From: Methylobacterium nodulans ORS 2060
GTDB taxonomy: Bacteria; Pseudomonadota; Alphaproteobacteria; Rhizobiales; Beijerinckiaceae
NCBI RefSeq assembly: GCF_000022085.1
Contig: NC_011894.1
Location: forward strand, 7,239,001-7,303,000
DNA: 64,000 bases
Direction of reading: 5' to 3'
This document shows, in pieces, positions 52,096-60,601 of the stretch. The stretch's first letter is position 1; each line of letters begins with the position of its first letter. A program made the position numbers and the translations under genes. The notes under the pieces are model-generated. The model ran no database searches, was not told the origin of the DNA, and was given only the letters and a program-made list of their open reading frames with translations.

Positions 52096-52361
52096 CGCCG
52101 TCACCGCGAAACAGGAGGGCAAAACACCACGCATGAACCCGAAAGGGTGAACCGGATCGTTCCCGTGGGGACGATGGGCCTGGCGATCTCGTTGAGAGTC
52201 CAGAACCTGCGGGTGCAAACCCGCAAGGTCGTGAAACAGATTGAGACGCCTCGCCCTCCTGACCCCATCATGCGGCGGCCAAGCGCCGACCGCGAAGAGA
52301 AGCGTGTGACCCACGGGGCGACACAAGCCGGAGAAACCACAACGAGCAGCTTGACCTAAAC
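52096..52361 (+). ncRNA. Candidate bridge RNA region of the IS110/IS1111 element
   Basis: The 266 bases between the transposase stop and the right inverted repeat are non-coding. They hold several stem-loops, for example CATGAACCCGAAAGGGTG near 52131 and TGCGGGTGCAAACCCGCA near 52208. Some IS110-family elements encode a structured bridge RNA, which guides donor and target pairing, in their longer flank; in IS1111-type elements this is the 3' side. The assignment rests on position and stems only. Confidence 0.4.
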
Positions 52362-52381
52362 GACCCCAATCAGAGAGGACT

Positions 52382-53602
52382 CTAAGCCGCGATCCGCAGG
52401 CGGTCCTGCCCGTAGCTCTCGATGAGGGCGGCGGGGATCGAGTCGAGCACGGCGGCGACCGCGGCCTCGCTGGCGATGGTCCGGGCGAGGAGCCGGGCCT
52501 CCTCGCGGGCGGCCTCCGCGTCGAACCGGTTGAGGAGCGCGACGAGGGCGTGGCTCTCGGCGAAGGGCAGACGCTCGCAGGCCGTCACCGCCCGCTCGAT
52601 CATCCGGCGCGAGAGCGCGGGGCCGGATTCCTCGGTGAAGCCGCTCGCCTCCTCGCGCCAGGCGGACATCGCGGCCGCGAAGGCGGGTTCGAGGGGGCCC
52701 GGCAGGCCCGCCCGGCGATAGAGGGCCGCGAAGCCCTGGCCGTGGGACTCGTGCAGGAGGCCAGAGACCCGCTCGACCGGCAGGCCGGAGAGGTCGGCGA
52801 GGGCCGCTTCCGTGAAGGCCATGCGCCGCGACAGCATCGCCCGCAGGATCAGGCCGGCGGTGAGCTGGCCGTTGCGGCGCAGATAGGTCACGAGGCGACG
52901 CAGATCCTCCCGCGCCGCGCCCTCGGCGAGGCCGAGCGTCGTGCGGTCGCGCGCCTCGCGGGCAACGCGCTCGCCCCGCTCAGGCGGCAGCCAGCCGCAG
53001 GCGATCACGAAGTCCGAGAGGGATCGGGCAAGGCTAGCCGCCACGGCCTGGCGCACCTCGAGCGGCAGGTCCGGCCGCGCGAGCAGCGCCTCGCGCAAGG
53101 CTCCGTCGTCGCCGTGGCGCTCCACCATCCGCAGCAGGCTGCCCGGCGTGATCGCGGCGCCCGGATTGGCGGCGAGCCGGCCCAGGGAGGCGGGGCCGGC
53201 GATCTCGGCCAGCGCGCCGCAGACCATGGGCGACAGGCTCGGACGCGCGGCGATGGCGGCGCGGCCCGTCTCCTCGCCGATCGCCGCGCAATCGACGAGG
53301 TCGGCATCCGACAGGACCGGCGAGCGCGCCAGCACGAGGGCGGCGATCTCCGGCACGTCCTGGGCCAGCGCCACCACCACCGGGCGGGGCGCCTCCGGGG
53401 CATTGGCGCAGGCTTCGGCCAGGGCCCGGCGCACCAGCGGCGAGGGATCGTCGAGGAGGGCCGTGATCGCGGTCTTCGCCTCCCAGCGCGCCTCCGGGTC
53501 GAGCCGGGCGTACAGATAGGCCCGCGCCAGCGACGAGGCGGCCTCGGCCCGCCTGCCGGCGGATTCGTGCTGCGTCCAGAGCAGGAACTGGCGGATCATC
53601 AT
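52382..53602 (-). CDS. DUF2336 domain protein
   Basis: A 406-residue, all-helical, Ala/Arg-rich protein. The first half resembles HEAT-like repeats (DDPSPLVRRALAEACANAPEAPRPVVVALAQDVPEIAALVL, about residues 50-95), as in DUF2336 proteins of alphaproteobacteria, often linked to regulatory genes but uncharacterised. The IS right end lies ten bases from its stop codon, so the insertion could have altered the C-terminus. Two adjacent Met codons start it (53602, 53599). Confidence 0.75.
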   Translation of the reverse strand: MMIRQFLLWTQHESAGRRAEAASSLARAYLYARLDPEARWEAKTAITALLDDPSPLVRRALAEACANAPEAPRPVVVALAQDVPEIAALVLARSPVLSDADLVDCAAIGEETGRAAIAARPSLSPMVCGALAEIAGPASLGRLAANPGAAITPGSLLRMVERHGDDGALREALLARPDLPLEVRQAVAASLARSLSDFVIACGWLPPERGERVAREARDRTTLGLAEGAAREDLRRLVTYLRRNGQLTAGLILRAMLSRRMAFTEAALADLSGLPVERVSGLLHESHGQGFAALYRRAGLPGPLEPAFAAAMSAWREEASGFTEESGPALSRRMIERAVTACERLPFAESHALVALLNRFDAEAAREEARLLARTIASEAAVAAVLDSIPAALIESYGQDRLRIAA

Positions 53603-53624
53603 CGAGGCGAATCCGGGAGGGGCA

Positions 53625-54614
53625 TCAGGGGCGTCCGGTCGAGCGGTAGAGGCTCGCGAGCGGCCGGCCGGCGGCGGCGAACTCGGGCGGGCGGGCAGGC
53701 GGCAGCGGGGCGGCGGTGAGAGTCGGCGCGTTCATCGGCGCCGCGGCCGCCGGCGCCGCCACAGCGGCCGTCTGTGTCGCCGCCTCGTCGGAGCGCGGGA
53801 AGTAGCTCGGGGCCGCGGGCGCGTCGCTCGCGCGCGTCTGCCAGAGGCGCGCGACGCTCTCGGAGACGGGCCCGCGGCGCGCATCGGTCTGGAACAGCGC
53901 GCGCAGGCCGGTCCCGGGTTCCAGCGTGGCGGCGGATTCGCCCGAGGTCGCTGCCGGTGCGGCGCCGGACTGGCTCGCCGAGAGGAGCGCGTAGAGCTCG
54001 GCCGCGCCGCGGGGGCGCCCCGTCCGGTCGTAGAACAGGCTGCGATTGGCGCTCGCGGCCTCGGGCAGGTCGGTGGCGGCGGCCCGGGCCGGCGTGAACT
54101 GCGCCGAGCGGATCAGCATCGCGGCGCCCCGGGGGCCGAGCATATGGGCGGCGTAGAGGTCGCCACTTGTCGGCTCGCGGCCGAGCTCCGCCGCGAGGGC
54201 GTCATGGTTGCGCCGCGTCAGCGCCCCCGCCATGGCGGAGGCCACCTCCGGGTCCTGGCGCAGATCGAGGATCGCCTGCCGGGCGGCCGGGTCGCTCACC
54301 GTATAGCCACCTTGGGGCTTCGCCGTGATCGCGTCCGCGTAGGCGCTCAGGCCCAAAGCCGGCCCGTCCTGCTTGAGCACGCCGAGCCAGGTCTGTTCGA
54401 TGAACTGGAACAGCCCGCTCGCCGACGAGGTCGCGGCCCTGGCGGTCGGATCGAGGCTCGATTCCCGCTGCGCCGTGGCCAGGAGGTAGTCGAAGCCGGT
54501 GCCGGTCTTCTCCGCGCCCTGGCGGATCGCCTCGACCACCGGGCCCGATGCGCTCAAGTTCCGGCTCTGCGCCGTGTCCCGGGACGGGGGTGAGGACGTG
54601 GTGAAGAGGAACAT
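53625..54614 (-). CDS. Lytic transglycosylase-like (SLT) protein
   Basis: A 329-residue protein. The N-terminal half carries an SLT-type lysozyme fold: DYLLATAQRESSLDPTARAATSSASGLFQFIEQTWLGVL, with the catalytic Glu in QRESSLDP and the GLFQFIEQTW block. The C-terminal half (from about residue 190) is low-complexity Ala/Pro/Ser. No signal peptide is obvious. It probably cleaves peptidoglycan near an envelope structure. ATG 54614 is chosen over 54635. It lies just upstream of the DUF2336 gene on the same strand, 22 bases apart. Confidence 0.75.
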   Translation of the reverse strand: MFLFTTSSPPSRDTAQSRNLSASGPVVEAIRQGAEKTGTGFDYLLATAQRESSLDPTARAATSSASGLFQFIEQTWLGVLKQDGPALGLSAYADAITAKPQGGYTVSDPAARQAILDLRQDPEVASAMAGALTRRNHDALAAELGREPTSGDLYAAHMLGPRGAAMLIRSAQFTPARAAATDLPEAASANRSLFYDRTGRPRGAAELYALLSASQSGAAPAATSGESAATLEPGTGLRALFQTDARRGPVSESVARLWQTRASDAPAAPSYFPRSDEAATQTAAVAAPAAAAPMNAPTLTAAPLPPARPPEFAAAGRPLASLYRSTGRP

Positions 54615-54731
54615 GGCGCCCCGGCGGGGCGGCACCGCTGTCCGGGTGCCGTCTCCCGAAGGTCACCATGCCGGGATCATGGTAAACGAAGGTTGAAGCT
54701 GCCGGGTCCGGCCCTGTCCCGGCGGTGGCGG

Positions 54732-55361
54732 TCACCGGCGCGGCGCGTCGCCGCCGCCGCCCGCCGGCCGGCGCATCTCGAAACGGGTCTGCCCGTCGAC
54801 CGAGAAATAGTCGAAATAGCCGCCGCGCATCAGCGGCTGCATGGCGCCCGTGTCCACCCGGCCGTCCGGCGTGACGAAGCGGTCGTCGATGTAGATCGAC
54901 ACCACCTGTCCGATCGCCATGAAGTAGCGCGCCTCGCCTCCCTCCAGCGGCACGAGCGGGATGGTCTTGAGCCACTTGCACTCGATGGCGGCGGGCGCCT
55001 CCGCCACCCGGGGCGGGCGCACCTTGCGCGACGGCGCCGGCGTGAGCCCCGCGAAGGTGAACTCGCTCTCACCCCGCGGCAGCGGCGCCGAGGTCTTGTT
55101 CATCGCCTCCTTGAGTTCGAGGCTCGCGAAGCTGCAGACGAACTCGCCCCCATCCTCCGCGAAGCTCAGCGCGTCCTTGCGGCCGAAGGACGAGAACATG
55201 ACCATCTCGGGATTGTCCGCGACGCCGTTGAAGAACGAGTAGGGCGACAGGTTGAGCCGCCCGTCGCGGTCGAGCGCGCTGATCCATCCGATCGGCCGCG
55301 GCGCGACGAGCGCCTTGAACGGGTTGTGCGGCAGGCTGCGGGTCTCGGCGTCATAATGCAT
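54732..55361 (-). CDS. Flavin reductase-like FMN-binding protein
   Basis: A 209-residue protein of the split-barrel flavin reductase family: NPFKALVAPRPIGWISALDRDGRLNLSPYSFFNGVADNPEMVMFSSFG binds FMN, and FVCSFASLELKEAMNKTSAPLPRG is the second conserved block. Members reduce flavin or act as FMN-dependent oxidoreductases. ATG 55361 (MHYDAETRSLPHNP) is chosen. It may form a pair with the nitroreductase gene 146 bases upstream. Confidence 0.85.
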   Translation of the reverse strand: MHYDAETRSLPHNPFKALVAPRPIGWISALDRDGRLNLSPYSFFNGVADNPEMVMFSSFGRKDALSFAEDGGEFVCSFASLELKEAMNKTSAPLPRGESEFTFAGLTPAPSRKVRPPRVAEAPAAIECKWLKTIPLVPLEGGEARYFMAIGQVVSIYIDDRFVTPDGRVDTGAMQPLMRGGYFDYFSVDGQTRFEMRRPAGGGGDAPRR

Positions 55362-55506
55362 GGGGGAGTCCGTTCGTCCCGGGAGAAGCCGGACCCTAGC
55401 ACCCTTCCGCCGCCTGGACAGGGGCCGCGGCGGGGCTCGCGCCGTCGCCTCTGCCTTCGCCACGCGGATTTCGGCTTCGCTCGGGCCGGCTCGGTCCGTG
55501 GCGAGT

Positions 55507-56070
55507 TCAGAACCGCGTCACGATCGCCGACAGCTCCGGCCGCGGCCGGTCGGAGGGCACCTGCGTGGCGCGGCCGATATGGACGAAGCCCGCGAGCCGC
55601 TCCTCGGGCGCGAGCCCGAGCGCGTCGAGGATGCGCCGGTCGTAGGCGATCCACTCGGTGAGCCAGGAGGTGGAAAAGCCCAGCGCGTTGGCGGCGATCA
55701 CGAGGTTCATGGCCGCCGCCCCTGCCGAGAGCACCTGCTCCCAGTCGGGGATCTTCATGTGCGGGCCCGCCCGCGACACCACCGCGACGACCACGGGCGC
55801 CTGGGCGAGGCGCCGCCGCTCGGCGGCGAGCCGCGCCGCGTCGGCCTCCGGATGGTCGGCGGCGAAGGCCGCCTCGATCACCGCGCCGATGCGCTCGGCG
55901 CCCTCCCCCTCGATCACGACGAAGCGCCAGGGCGCGAGCTTGCCGTGGTCGGGCACCCGGGAGGCGACGGTCAGGATCGCGGCGAGATCCTCCGCCGTCG
56001 GCCCCGGGCCGGTCAGCATCGCGGGCGGCACCGAGCGCCGGGTGCGCAGGAGATCGAGAGTCGCGTTCAT
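55507..56070 (-). CDS. Nitroreductase family protein
   Basis: A 187-residue FMN-dependent nitroreductase. LLRTRRSVPPAMLTGPGP is the FMN phosphate-binding Arg-Arg-Ser motif, and APWRFVVIEGEGAERIG and SAGAAAMNLVIAANALGFSTSWLT are family blocks. It is shorter than NfsB types and matches the YdjA-like subgroup. The substrate is unknown. Same strand as the flavin reductase, so the two may work together. Confidence 0.85.
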   Translation of the reverse strand: MNATLDLLRTRRSVPPAMLTGPGPTAEDLAAILTVASRVPDHGKLAPWRFVVIEGEGAERIGAVIEAAFAADHPEADAARLAAERRRLAQAPVVVAVVSRAGPHMKIPDWEQVLSAGAAAMNLVIAANALGFSTSWLTEWIAYDRRILDALGLAPEERLAGFVHIGRATQVPSDRPRPELSAIVTRF

Positions 56071-56254
56071 CGGGCCTTCAGTGCAGGAGTGTAGAAGAAC
56101 AGGCACGGCCCGGCGGGCCGCCGCGCGTGCGGCCTCAGATAGGCGCCGTGCGGCGGGCTTTGCAATCCGGCCCGAAAACCGTCACGGGAGCTTGGCACAA
56201 GGCCCGCCGCACCGCCGGATCCCGCCAGAAGAGACGCTGCCGGAACGCCCGACC

Positions 56255-58660
56255 ATGAGCCGCCTCCTCGCCCCGCCGCGCGCCCAGGCCTGGACGCCGC
56301 GCGCCTTTCTCCTGGCGCTTGCCGCCGTGCTGACCTTCTGGGCCGCCGCCGCCGCGGTCTGGCCGCTCACCGGCACGGTCGTGCCCTGGGATTCGAAGAA
56401 CCACTTCTACCCGATGCTGCGCTATCTCGGCGCCGCGCTGGCGAATGGGGAACTGCCGCTCTGGAACCCCTACCACTTCGCCGGCCATCCGTCGGTGGCC
56501 GATCCGCAATCGCTGCTGTTCACGCCGACGATGCTGCTCTTCGCCTGGGCGGTGCCCTCGCCCTCGATGGAGCTGTTCGACGCGGTCGTCTTCGCCCATC
56601 TCATCCCGGGCGCCGTGGCGATGCTGCCGCTGTTCCGCCGCCGGGGCTGGCATCCGGCGGGGGCGGTGGTGGCCGCCATGATCTTCGTGCTCGGCGGCTC
56701 GGCCTCGGCCCGGCTCCAGCACACGGGGATGATCCTCTCCTACGGCTACTTTCCCCTCGCCCTCTGGCTGCTCGAAGAGGCGCTCGACCGGCGCTCCTAC
56801 GCCTTCGGCCTCGCCTTCGCGGTGATCGCCGCGCTGATGACGGTCGGGCGCGACCAGGTCGCGTTCCTGTGCGGCGGCGTGCTGATCGCCCGGGCGCTCT
56901 ATTCCGTCCTGGAGGCCGGGCGTCCTCTCGCGTATCTCCGCACGCGGCTCAGCCTCTTCGCCGTCATGGCGGTGGTCGGCGGGGCGCTGCTCGCGGTGCC
57001 CTCCCTTCTCACCATGCAGCTCCTGATGACCTCGACCCGCCCGGCCTTCGGCTACGGGGTCGCCGCCATGGGCTCGCTGCCGCCCGAGAGCCTCGCCACG
57101 GGCCTGTTCGCGGACGTGTTCGGCTCCCTGCGCTGGACCTACGACTACTGGGGGCCGGACTGGTCGTCGCTCATCGGCGGCACCTGGACCGACCGGGCGA
57201 TCAACTACCTGTTCGCCGGCACGATCCCGGCGCTGCTGATCCTCTGGCACGGGATCGCGGGCGGGCGGCTTCTCGCGCGGGAGATCCGCTTCCCGGCCCT
57301 GGTGCTCGCCGGCGCGCTCCTCTACGCGCTCGGCCGCTACACGCCGCTCTTCGCGCTGCTGTTCGACCACGTCCCGGGCATCGACCTCTACCGCCGGCCC
57401 GCCGACGCCACCTTCGTGATCAATATCGGCCTCGCGCTCACGGCGGGCTACCTCGTGCACCGCTTCGTTCAGGACGGCGCCCCGGCCCTGCCCTGCGGCT
57501 GGCAGCGCGCCCTGCCGGTCCTGGCGCTGGCGCTGCTCGTCGCTGCGCTGGCCGCCGCGCTGGCCTTCGCGCTGCCGGCCGGCCACCTCGCGGATGCGCT
57601 GCGCGATGTCGCGATCGGCGCAAGCCTGGCGCTTGCGGCCGTGGCGGCGCTGCGCCGCGCGCAAAGGCGCGCCCTCGTGGCGACTGCCCTCGTCGCCGTG
57701 ACGGGCGCCGAGCTGATCTGGCGCAATGCCGGCTCCTCCCTCAACGCGGAGCCCGCCGAGCGCTACGCTGTGTTCCGGCAGCTGCCCCCCGAGCAGCTCC
57801 AGGGCCTCAATCTGCTCAAGGCGGAGCTCGCGGCGCGCCACGCCAAGGGCGAGCATCCCCGCGTCGAGATCCTGGGGCTCGGCGGCGCCTGGCAGAACGC
57901 CTCGATGGTGCTCGGGTTCGAGGACACGATCGGCTACAACCCGCTGCGGCTCTCGGATTACGAACGGGCGGTCGGCCCCGGCGAGAATGCCGCCGACCCG
58001 AACCTGCGCCAGTTCCCGGCCCTGTTCCGCGGCTATTGCTCGCGGCTCGCGAGCCTGCTCGGCCTCGAATACCTCGTGCTCGACCGGCCGGCCGGGCGCC
58101 TGCCGCGCCACTTCCCGCAGCTCACCGGGGCGAAGCTCCTCTACGGCTCGGGCCAGATGTGGATCTACCGCCTCGATCCCGCGCGGCCCCGCGCCTATCT
58201 GGCGACCCGTCTCGTGCCGGTCGATTCCGAGGACGTGCTGTCCCAGGACGAATTGCCCGAATTCGAGGGCAACGCCACCGCCCTCGTCGACCAGGAGAGC
58301 CTGCCGAAGGTCAAGGGCGCCTACGGGCAGGCCGACCCGGCCGCGCCGGTGACCCCCGCCGCCGGCTCGGCCTCGATCCTTTCCTACCGCCGCACTCTCG
58401 TCACGGTGGAGGTCGACACCGACCGCGACGCCGTGCTGGTGCTGCACGATCTCTACTACCCGGGCTGGGAGGCGCGGGTGGACGGCGCGCGCCGCCCGAT
58501 CCTGCGCACCAACCTGCTGTTCCGCGGCGTCGAGGTGCCCAAGGGGCGCCATGTGGTGGAGTTCCGGTTCCGGCCCCTCTCGGTCGGCAACCTGATGGCG
58601 GCGGCGAGCGAGTTGCTGGCGAGGGATGGGGATGAGGCGGGCGAGACGGCTCTTCGGTAA
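56255..58660 (+). CDS. YfhO-like polytopic membrane protein
   Basis: An 801-residue membrane protein. The first 500 residues contain about 11-12 transmembrane helices; a conserved PWDSKNHFYPMLRYLG and NPYHFAGHPSVADPQSLLF follow helix 1, typical of GT-C/YfhO family proteins. A soluble C-terminal domain (residues about 510-800) ends with the family block DLYYPGWEARVDGARRPILRTN. YfhO relatives add sugars to envelope polymers or lipids. The ATG at 56255 lacks a strong ribosome site. The next gene overlaps its end by 35 bases. Confidence 0.75.
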   Translation: MSRLLAPPRAQAWTPRAFLLALAAVLTFWAAAAAVWPLTGTVVPWDSKNHFYPMLRYLGAALANGELPLWNPYHFAGHPSVADPQSLLFTPTMLLFAWAVPSPSMELFDAVVFAHLIPGAVAMLPLFRRRGWHPAGAVVAAMIFVLGGSASARLQHTGMILSYGYFPLALWLLEEALDRRSYAFGLAFAVIAALMTVGRDQVAFLCGGVLIARALYSVLEAGRPLAYLRTRLSLFAVMAVVGGALLAVPSLLTMQLLMTSTRPAFGYGVAAMGSLPPESLATGLFADVFGSLRWTYDYWGPDWSSLIGGTWTDRAINYLFAGTIPALLILWHGIAGGRLLAREIRFPALVLAGALLYALGRYTPLFALLFDHVPGIDLYRRPADATFVINIGLALTAGYLVHRFVQDGAPALPCGWQRALPVLALALLVAALAAALAFALPAGHLADALRDVAIGASLALAAVAALRRAQRRALVATALVAVTGAELIWRNAGSSLNAEPAERYAVFRQLPPEQLQGLNLLKAELAARHAKGEHPRVEILGLGGAWQNASMVLGFEDTIGYNPLRLSDYERAVGPGENAADPNLRQFPALFRGYCSRLASLLGLEYLVLDRPAGRLPRHFPQLTGAKLLYGSGQMWIYRLDPARPRAYLATRLVPVDSEDVLSQDELPEFEGNATALVDQESLPKVKGAYGQADPAAPVTPAAGSASILSYRRTLVTVEVDTDRDAVLVLHDLYYPGWEARVDGARRPILRTNLLFRGVEVPKGRHVVEFRFRPLSVGNLMAAASELLARDGDEAGETALR

Positions 58661-59531
58661 GGCGGCACTCGCGCTTCTCTGCGCGGGGCCGGCCGTGGCG
58701 CAGGACGCGCCGGCGCGCCCGCCGGCCCCCTCCGTCACGCAAGGGCCCCCGCCCCTCGCCACGCCCGCAGTGCCGGAGGCCGCCCTTTCCTTACGCGCCG
58801 TGCTGACGAGCGAGGGCAAGCCGATCCGGGGTGGCCTCACCTGGCGCATCTACGAGGATCGCAGCGATGCCGGCCGGCCCGCCATCCTCGCCCGCTCCGA
58901 GGAGGCACAGCCGACCTTCCGGCTGCCGCCCGGCAGCTATCTCGCCAACGTCACCTACGGCTTCGTAAGCACCTCGAAGCGCGTCACCCTCGCGCCCGCG
59001 GGTCTGACCGACCAGATCACCGTCAATGCCGGGGCGCTCCGCCTCGCGGGCGCCGTCGGCGACGCCCGCATTCCTGGCAGCCAGCTCGCCTTCGCGATCT
59101 TCGTGCCGATCGGCAACAACCCGGAGGGCCGCCTCGTGCGTGACGGCGTCAAGGCCGGGGAGCTGATCCGCCTGCCGGAGGGCACCTATCACGTGGTCTC
59201 GACCTGGGGCGATTCGAACGCCATCCAGCGCGCGGACCTCAAGGTCGAGAACGGCCGCATCACCGACGCGACCCTCAATCACCGGGCCGCGACCGTGACC
59301 CTGAAGCTCGTCGCGGCGCCCGGCACCGAAGCCTTCGCGGGCACGGCCTTCAGCGTGCTCACCCCCGGCGGCGACACGATCCGCGAGGCGATCGGGGCGT
59401 TCCCGCAGGTGACGCTGGCCGAGGGCGAGTACCAGCTCATCGCCCGCCATGACGGCAGGGTCTACACCCAGGACTTCAAGGTCGAGAGCGGCGTCGACCG
59501 GGATATTGAGGCCATTGCTAAAGATCCGTGA
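58626..59531 (+). CDS. Exported beta-rich protein, unknown
   Basis: A 301-residue protein with a signal peptide (GKAALALLCAGPAVAQDA, cleavage near residue 26), then a Pro-rich linker and several repeats of a small beta-domain: strand-rich segments ending in LPPGSYLANVTYG, LPEGTYHVVSTWG and LAEGEYQLIARHDG. These look like three tandem carboxypeptidase-regulatory-like units. No enzyme motif. It overlaps the upstream YfhO-like gene by 35 bases, so the two are likely co-expressed and may act together in the envelope. Start could also be ATG 58632. Confidence 0.65.
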   Translation: MGMRRARRLFGKAALALLCAGPAVAQDAPARPPAPSVTQGPPPLATPAVPEAALSLRAVLTSEGKPIRGGLTWRIYEDRSDAGRPAILARSEEAQPTFRLPPGSYLANVTYGFVSTSKRVTLAPAGLTDQITVNAGALRLAGAVGDARIPGSQLAFAIFVPIGNNPEGRLVRDGVKAGELIRLPEGTYHVVSTWGDSNAIQRADLKVENGRITDATLNHRAATVTLKLVAAPGTEAFAGTAFSVLTPGGDTIREAIGAFPQVTLAEGEYQLIARHDGRVYTQDFKVESGVDRDIEAIAKDP

Positions 59532-59594
59532 GGGGATATGCGGGGCGCTGCCCCGCACCCCGCCAGGGCCGAGGCGGCCCTGGACCCGCCGGGA
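59531..59594. repeat. Compound GC-rich hairpin repeat, terminator-like
   Basis: GCGGGGC-GCT-GCCCCGC and CCAGGGCC-GAGGC-GGCCCTGG lie back to back between convergent genes. The word order matches the element at 30866-30961. Confidence 0.65.
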
Positions 59595-59595
59595 A

Positions 59596-60492
59596 TCAGG
59601 CGTAGCGCTTGGCCCCCGCGACCGTCGCGACCACCGCCGCGCAGGCGAGGACGAGTCCGGTCTCGACCTGTTCGCCCAGGACGAGTGCGGCGAGGACGAG
59701 GCTGGCGAAGGGCTGGAGCAATTGCACCTGCCCCACCGCCGCGATACCGCCCCGCGCCAGCCCGCGATACCAGAATACGAAGCCGATCAGCATGCTGAAC
59801 AGCGACACGTAGGCGAGGCTCGCGAGCGCCGGCAAGCCGACCCCTGACCAGGAGGCCGGTCGCAGCAGCCACGACGCGGGCAAGGAGGCGGGCAGCGACA
59901 GCACGAGGGCCCAGGCCACCACCTGCCAGCCGCCGAGCCGGCGCGCCAGCCGCGCCCCCTCGGCGTAGCCGAGCGCACACAGCACCATCCCGAGGAAGAG
60001 CCACGCATCGCCCGCACCGAGCCGCCCGCCGCCCTGGCGCAGCGCGAAGGCGGCGACGATCGCGCTGCCGAGGCCCGAGAACAGCCAGAAGGCCGGCTTC
60101 GGCCGCTCGCCCCCGCGCCACACTGCGAAGAGCGCCGTCGCCAGCGGCAGGCAGGCCACCGTCACCGTGCCGTGCGCGGCCGTGACGGTCTCGAGCGCGA
60201 GCGCCGTGCAGAGCGGCCAGCCGATCACGACGCCGAGCGCCACCAGCGCCAGGGCGCCGAGATCCCGCCGCTCCGGTGCGGGCTGGCGCAATCCCACGAG
60301 CAGCGCCAGCGCGGCGAGGCCCGCCACGCCCGCCCGGACGGCGGTGACGAAGAACGGGTCGAGATCCATGACCGCGAGCCGCGTCGCCGGCAGCGAGCCG
60401 GAGAAGATCAGGACCCCGATCAGCCCGTCGGCGAAGGCCCGCCGCGCCGGTCCCCCGTCCGTCCCCGCCACCACTGCTATCCCGCCGCGCAT
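59596..60492 (-). CDS. EamA/DMT-family exporter
   Basis: A 298-residue membrane protein with ten hydrophobic helices in two EamA repeats. Conserved segments include the first-repeat PFFVTAVRAGVAGLAAL and the second-repeat FSMLIGFVFWYRGLARGG, then VQLLQPFASLVLAALVLGE. Such proteins export metabolites or amino acids. ATG 60492 (MRGGIAVVAG) is chosen. It is divergent from a MocR-type regulator 109 bases away, which probably controls it. Confidence 0.82.
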   Translation of the reverse strand: MRGGIAVVAGTDGGPARRAFADGLIGVLIFSGSLPATRLAVMDLDPFFVTAVRAGVAGLAALALLVGLRQPAPERRDLGALALVALGVVIGWPLCTALALETVTAAHGTVTVACLPLATALFAVWRGGERPKPAFWLFSGLGSAIVAAFALRQGGGRLGAGDAWLFLGMVLCALGYAEGARLARRLGGWQVVAWALVLSLPASLPASWLLRPASWSGVGLPALASLAYVSLFSMLIGFVFWYRGLARGGIAAVGQVQLLQPFASLVLAALVLGEQVETGLVLACAAVVATVAGAKRYA

Positions 60493-60601
60493 GCCCGTCC
60501 TCCCGTGATGCGGGAGGGACCATCGCGTCCGGAGCCCTGTCGCGACAGGCACGAACCCGGTACGGTTCGGGCGAACTGTCCGGATCCGGAGACCAGTACG
60601 G
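60493..60601. promoter_or_regulatory. Divergent control region of the DMT exporter and MocR gene
   Basis: 109 bases shared by two divergent genes. A direct repeat-like pair CGGTACGGTTCGGG / GAGACCAGTACGGATG (about 60558-60604) is a candidate MocR binding site, since MocR regulators bind repeats of this spacing in the shared promoter. Confidence 0.35.

Larger units (their letters stand above)
50957..52372 (+). mobile_element. IS110-family (IS1111-like) insertion sequence
   Basis: The element is bounded by sub-terminal inverted repeats: TGATTGGGGTC at 50957-50967 and its exact complement GACCCCAATCA at 52362-52372, with similar bases continuing inward (TTAG on the left; GTTTAG on the complement of the right). 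True ends probably lie a few bases outside. It has one DEDD transposase gene, a short left leader of about 90 bases and a long right non-coding part of about 270 bases. IS110 elements make no target duplication, and none is seen. It lies between the paaZ remnant and the DUF2336 gene. Confidence 0.85.

Noticed and set aside
56135..58849. A 904-codon open frame opposite the YfhO-like gene.
   Set aside because: Shadow frame; the plus strand has membrane helices and family motifs.
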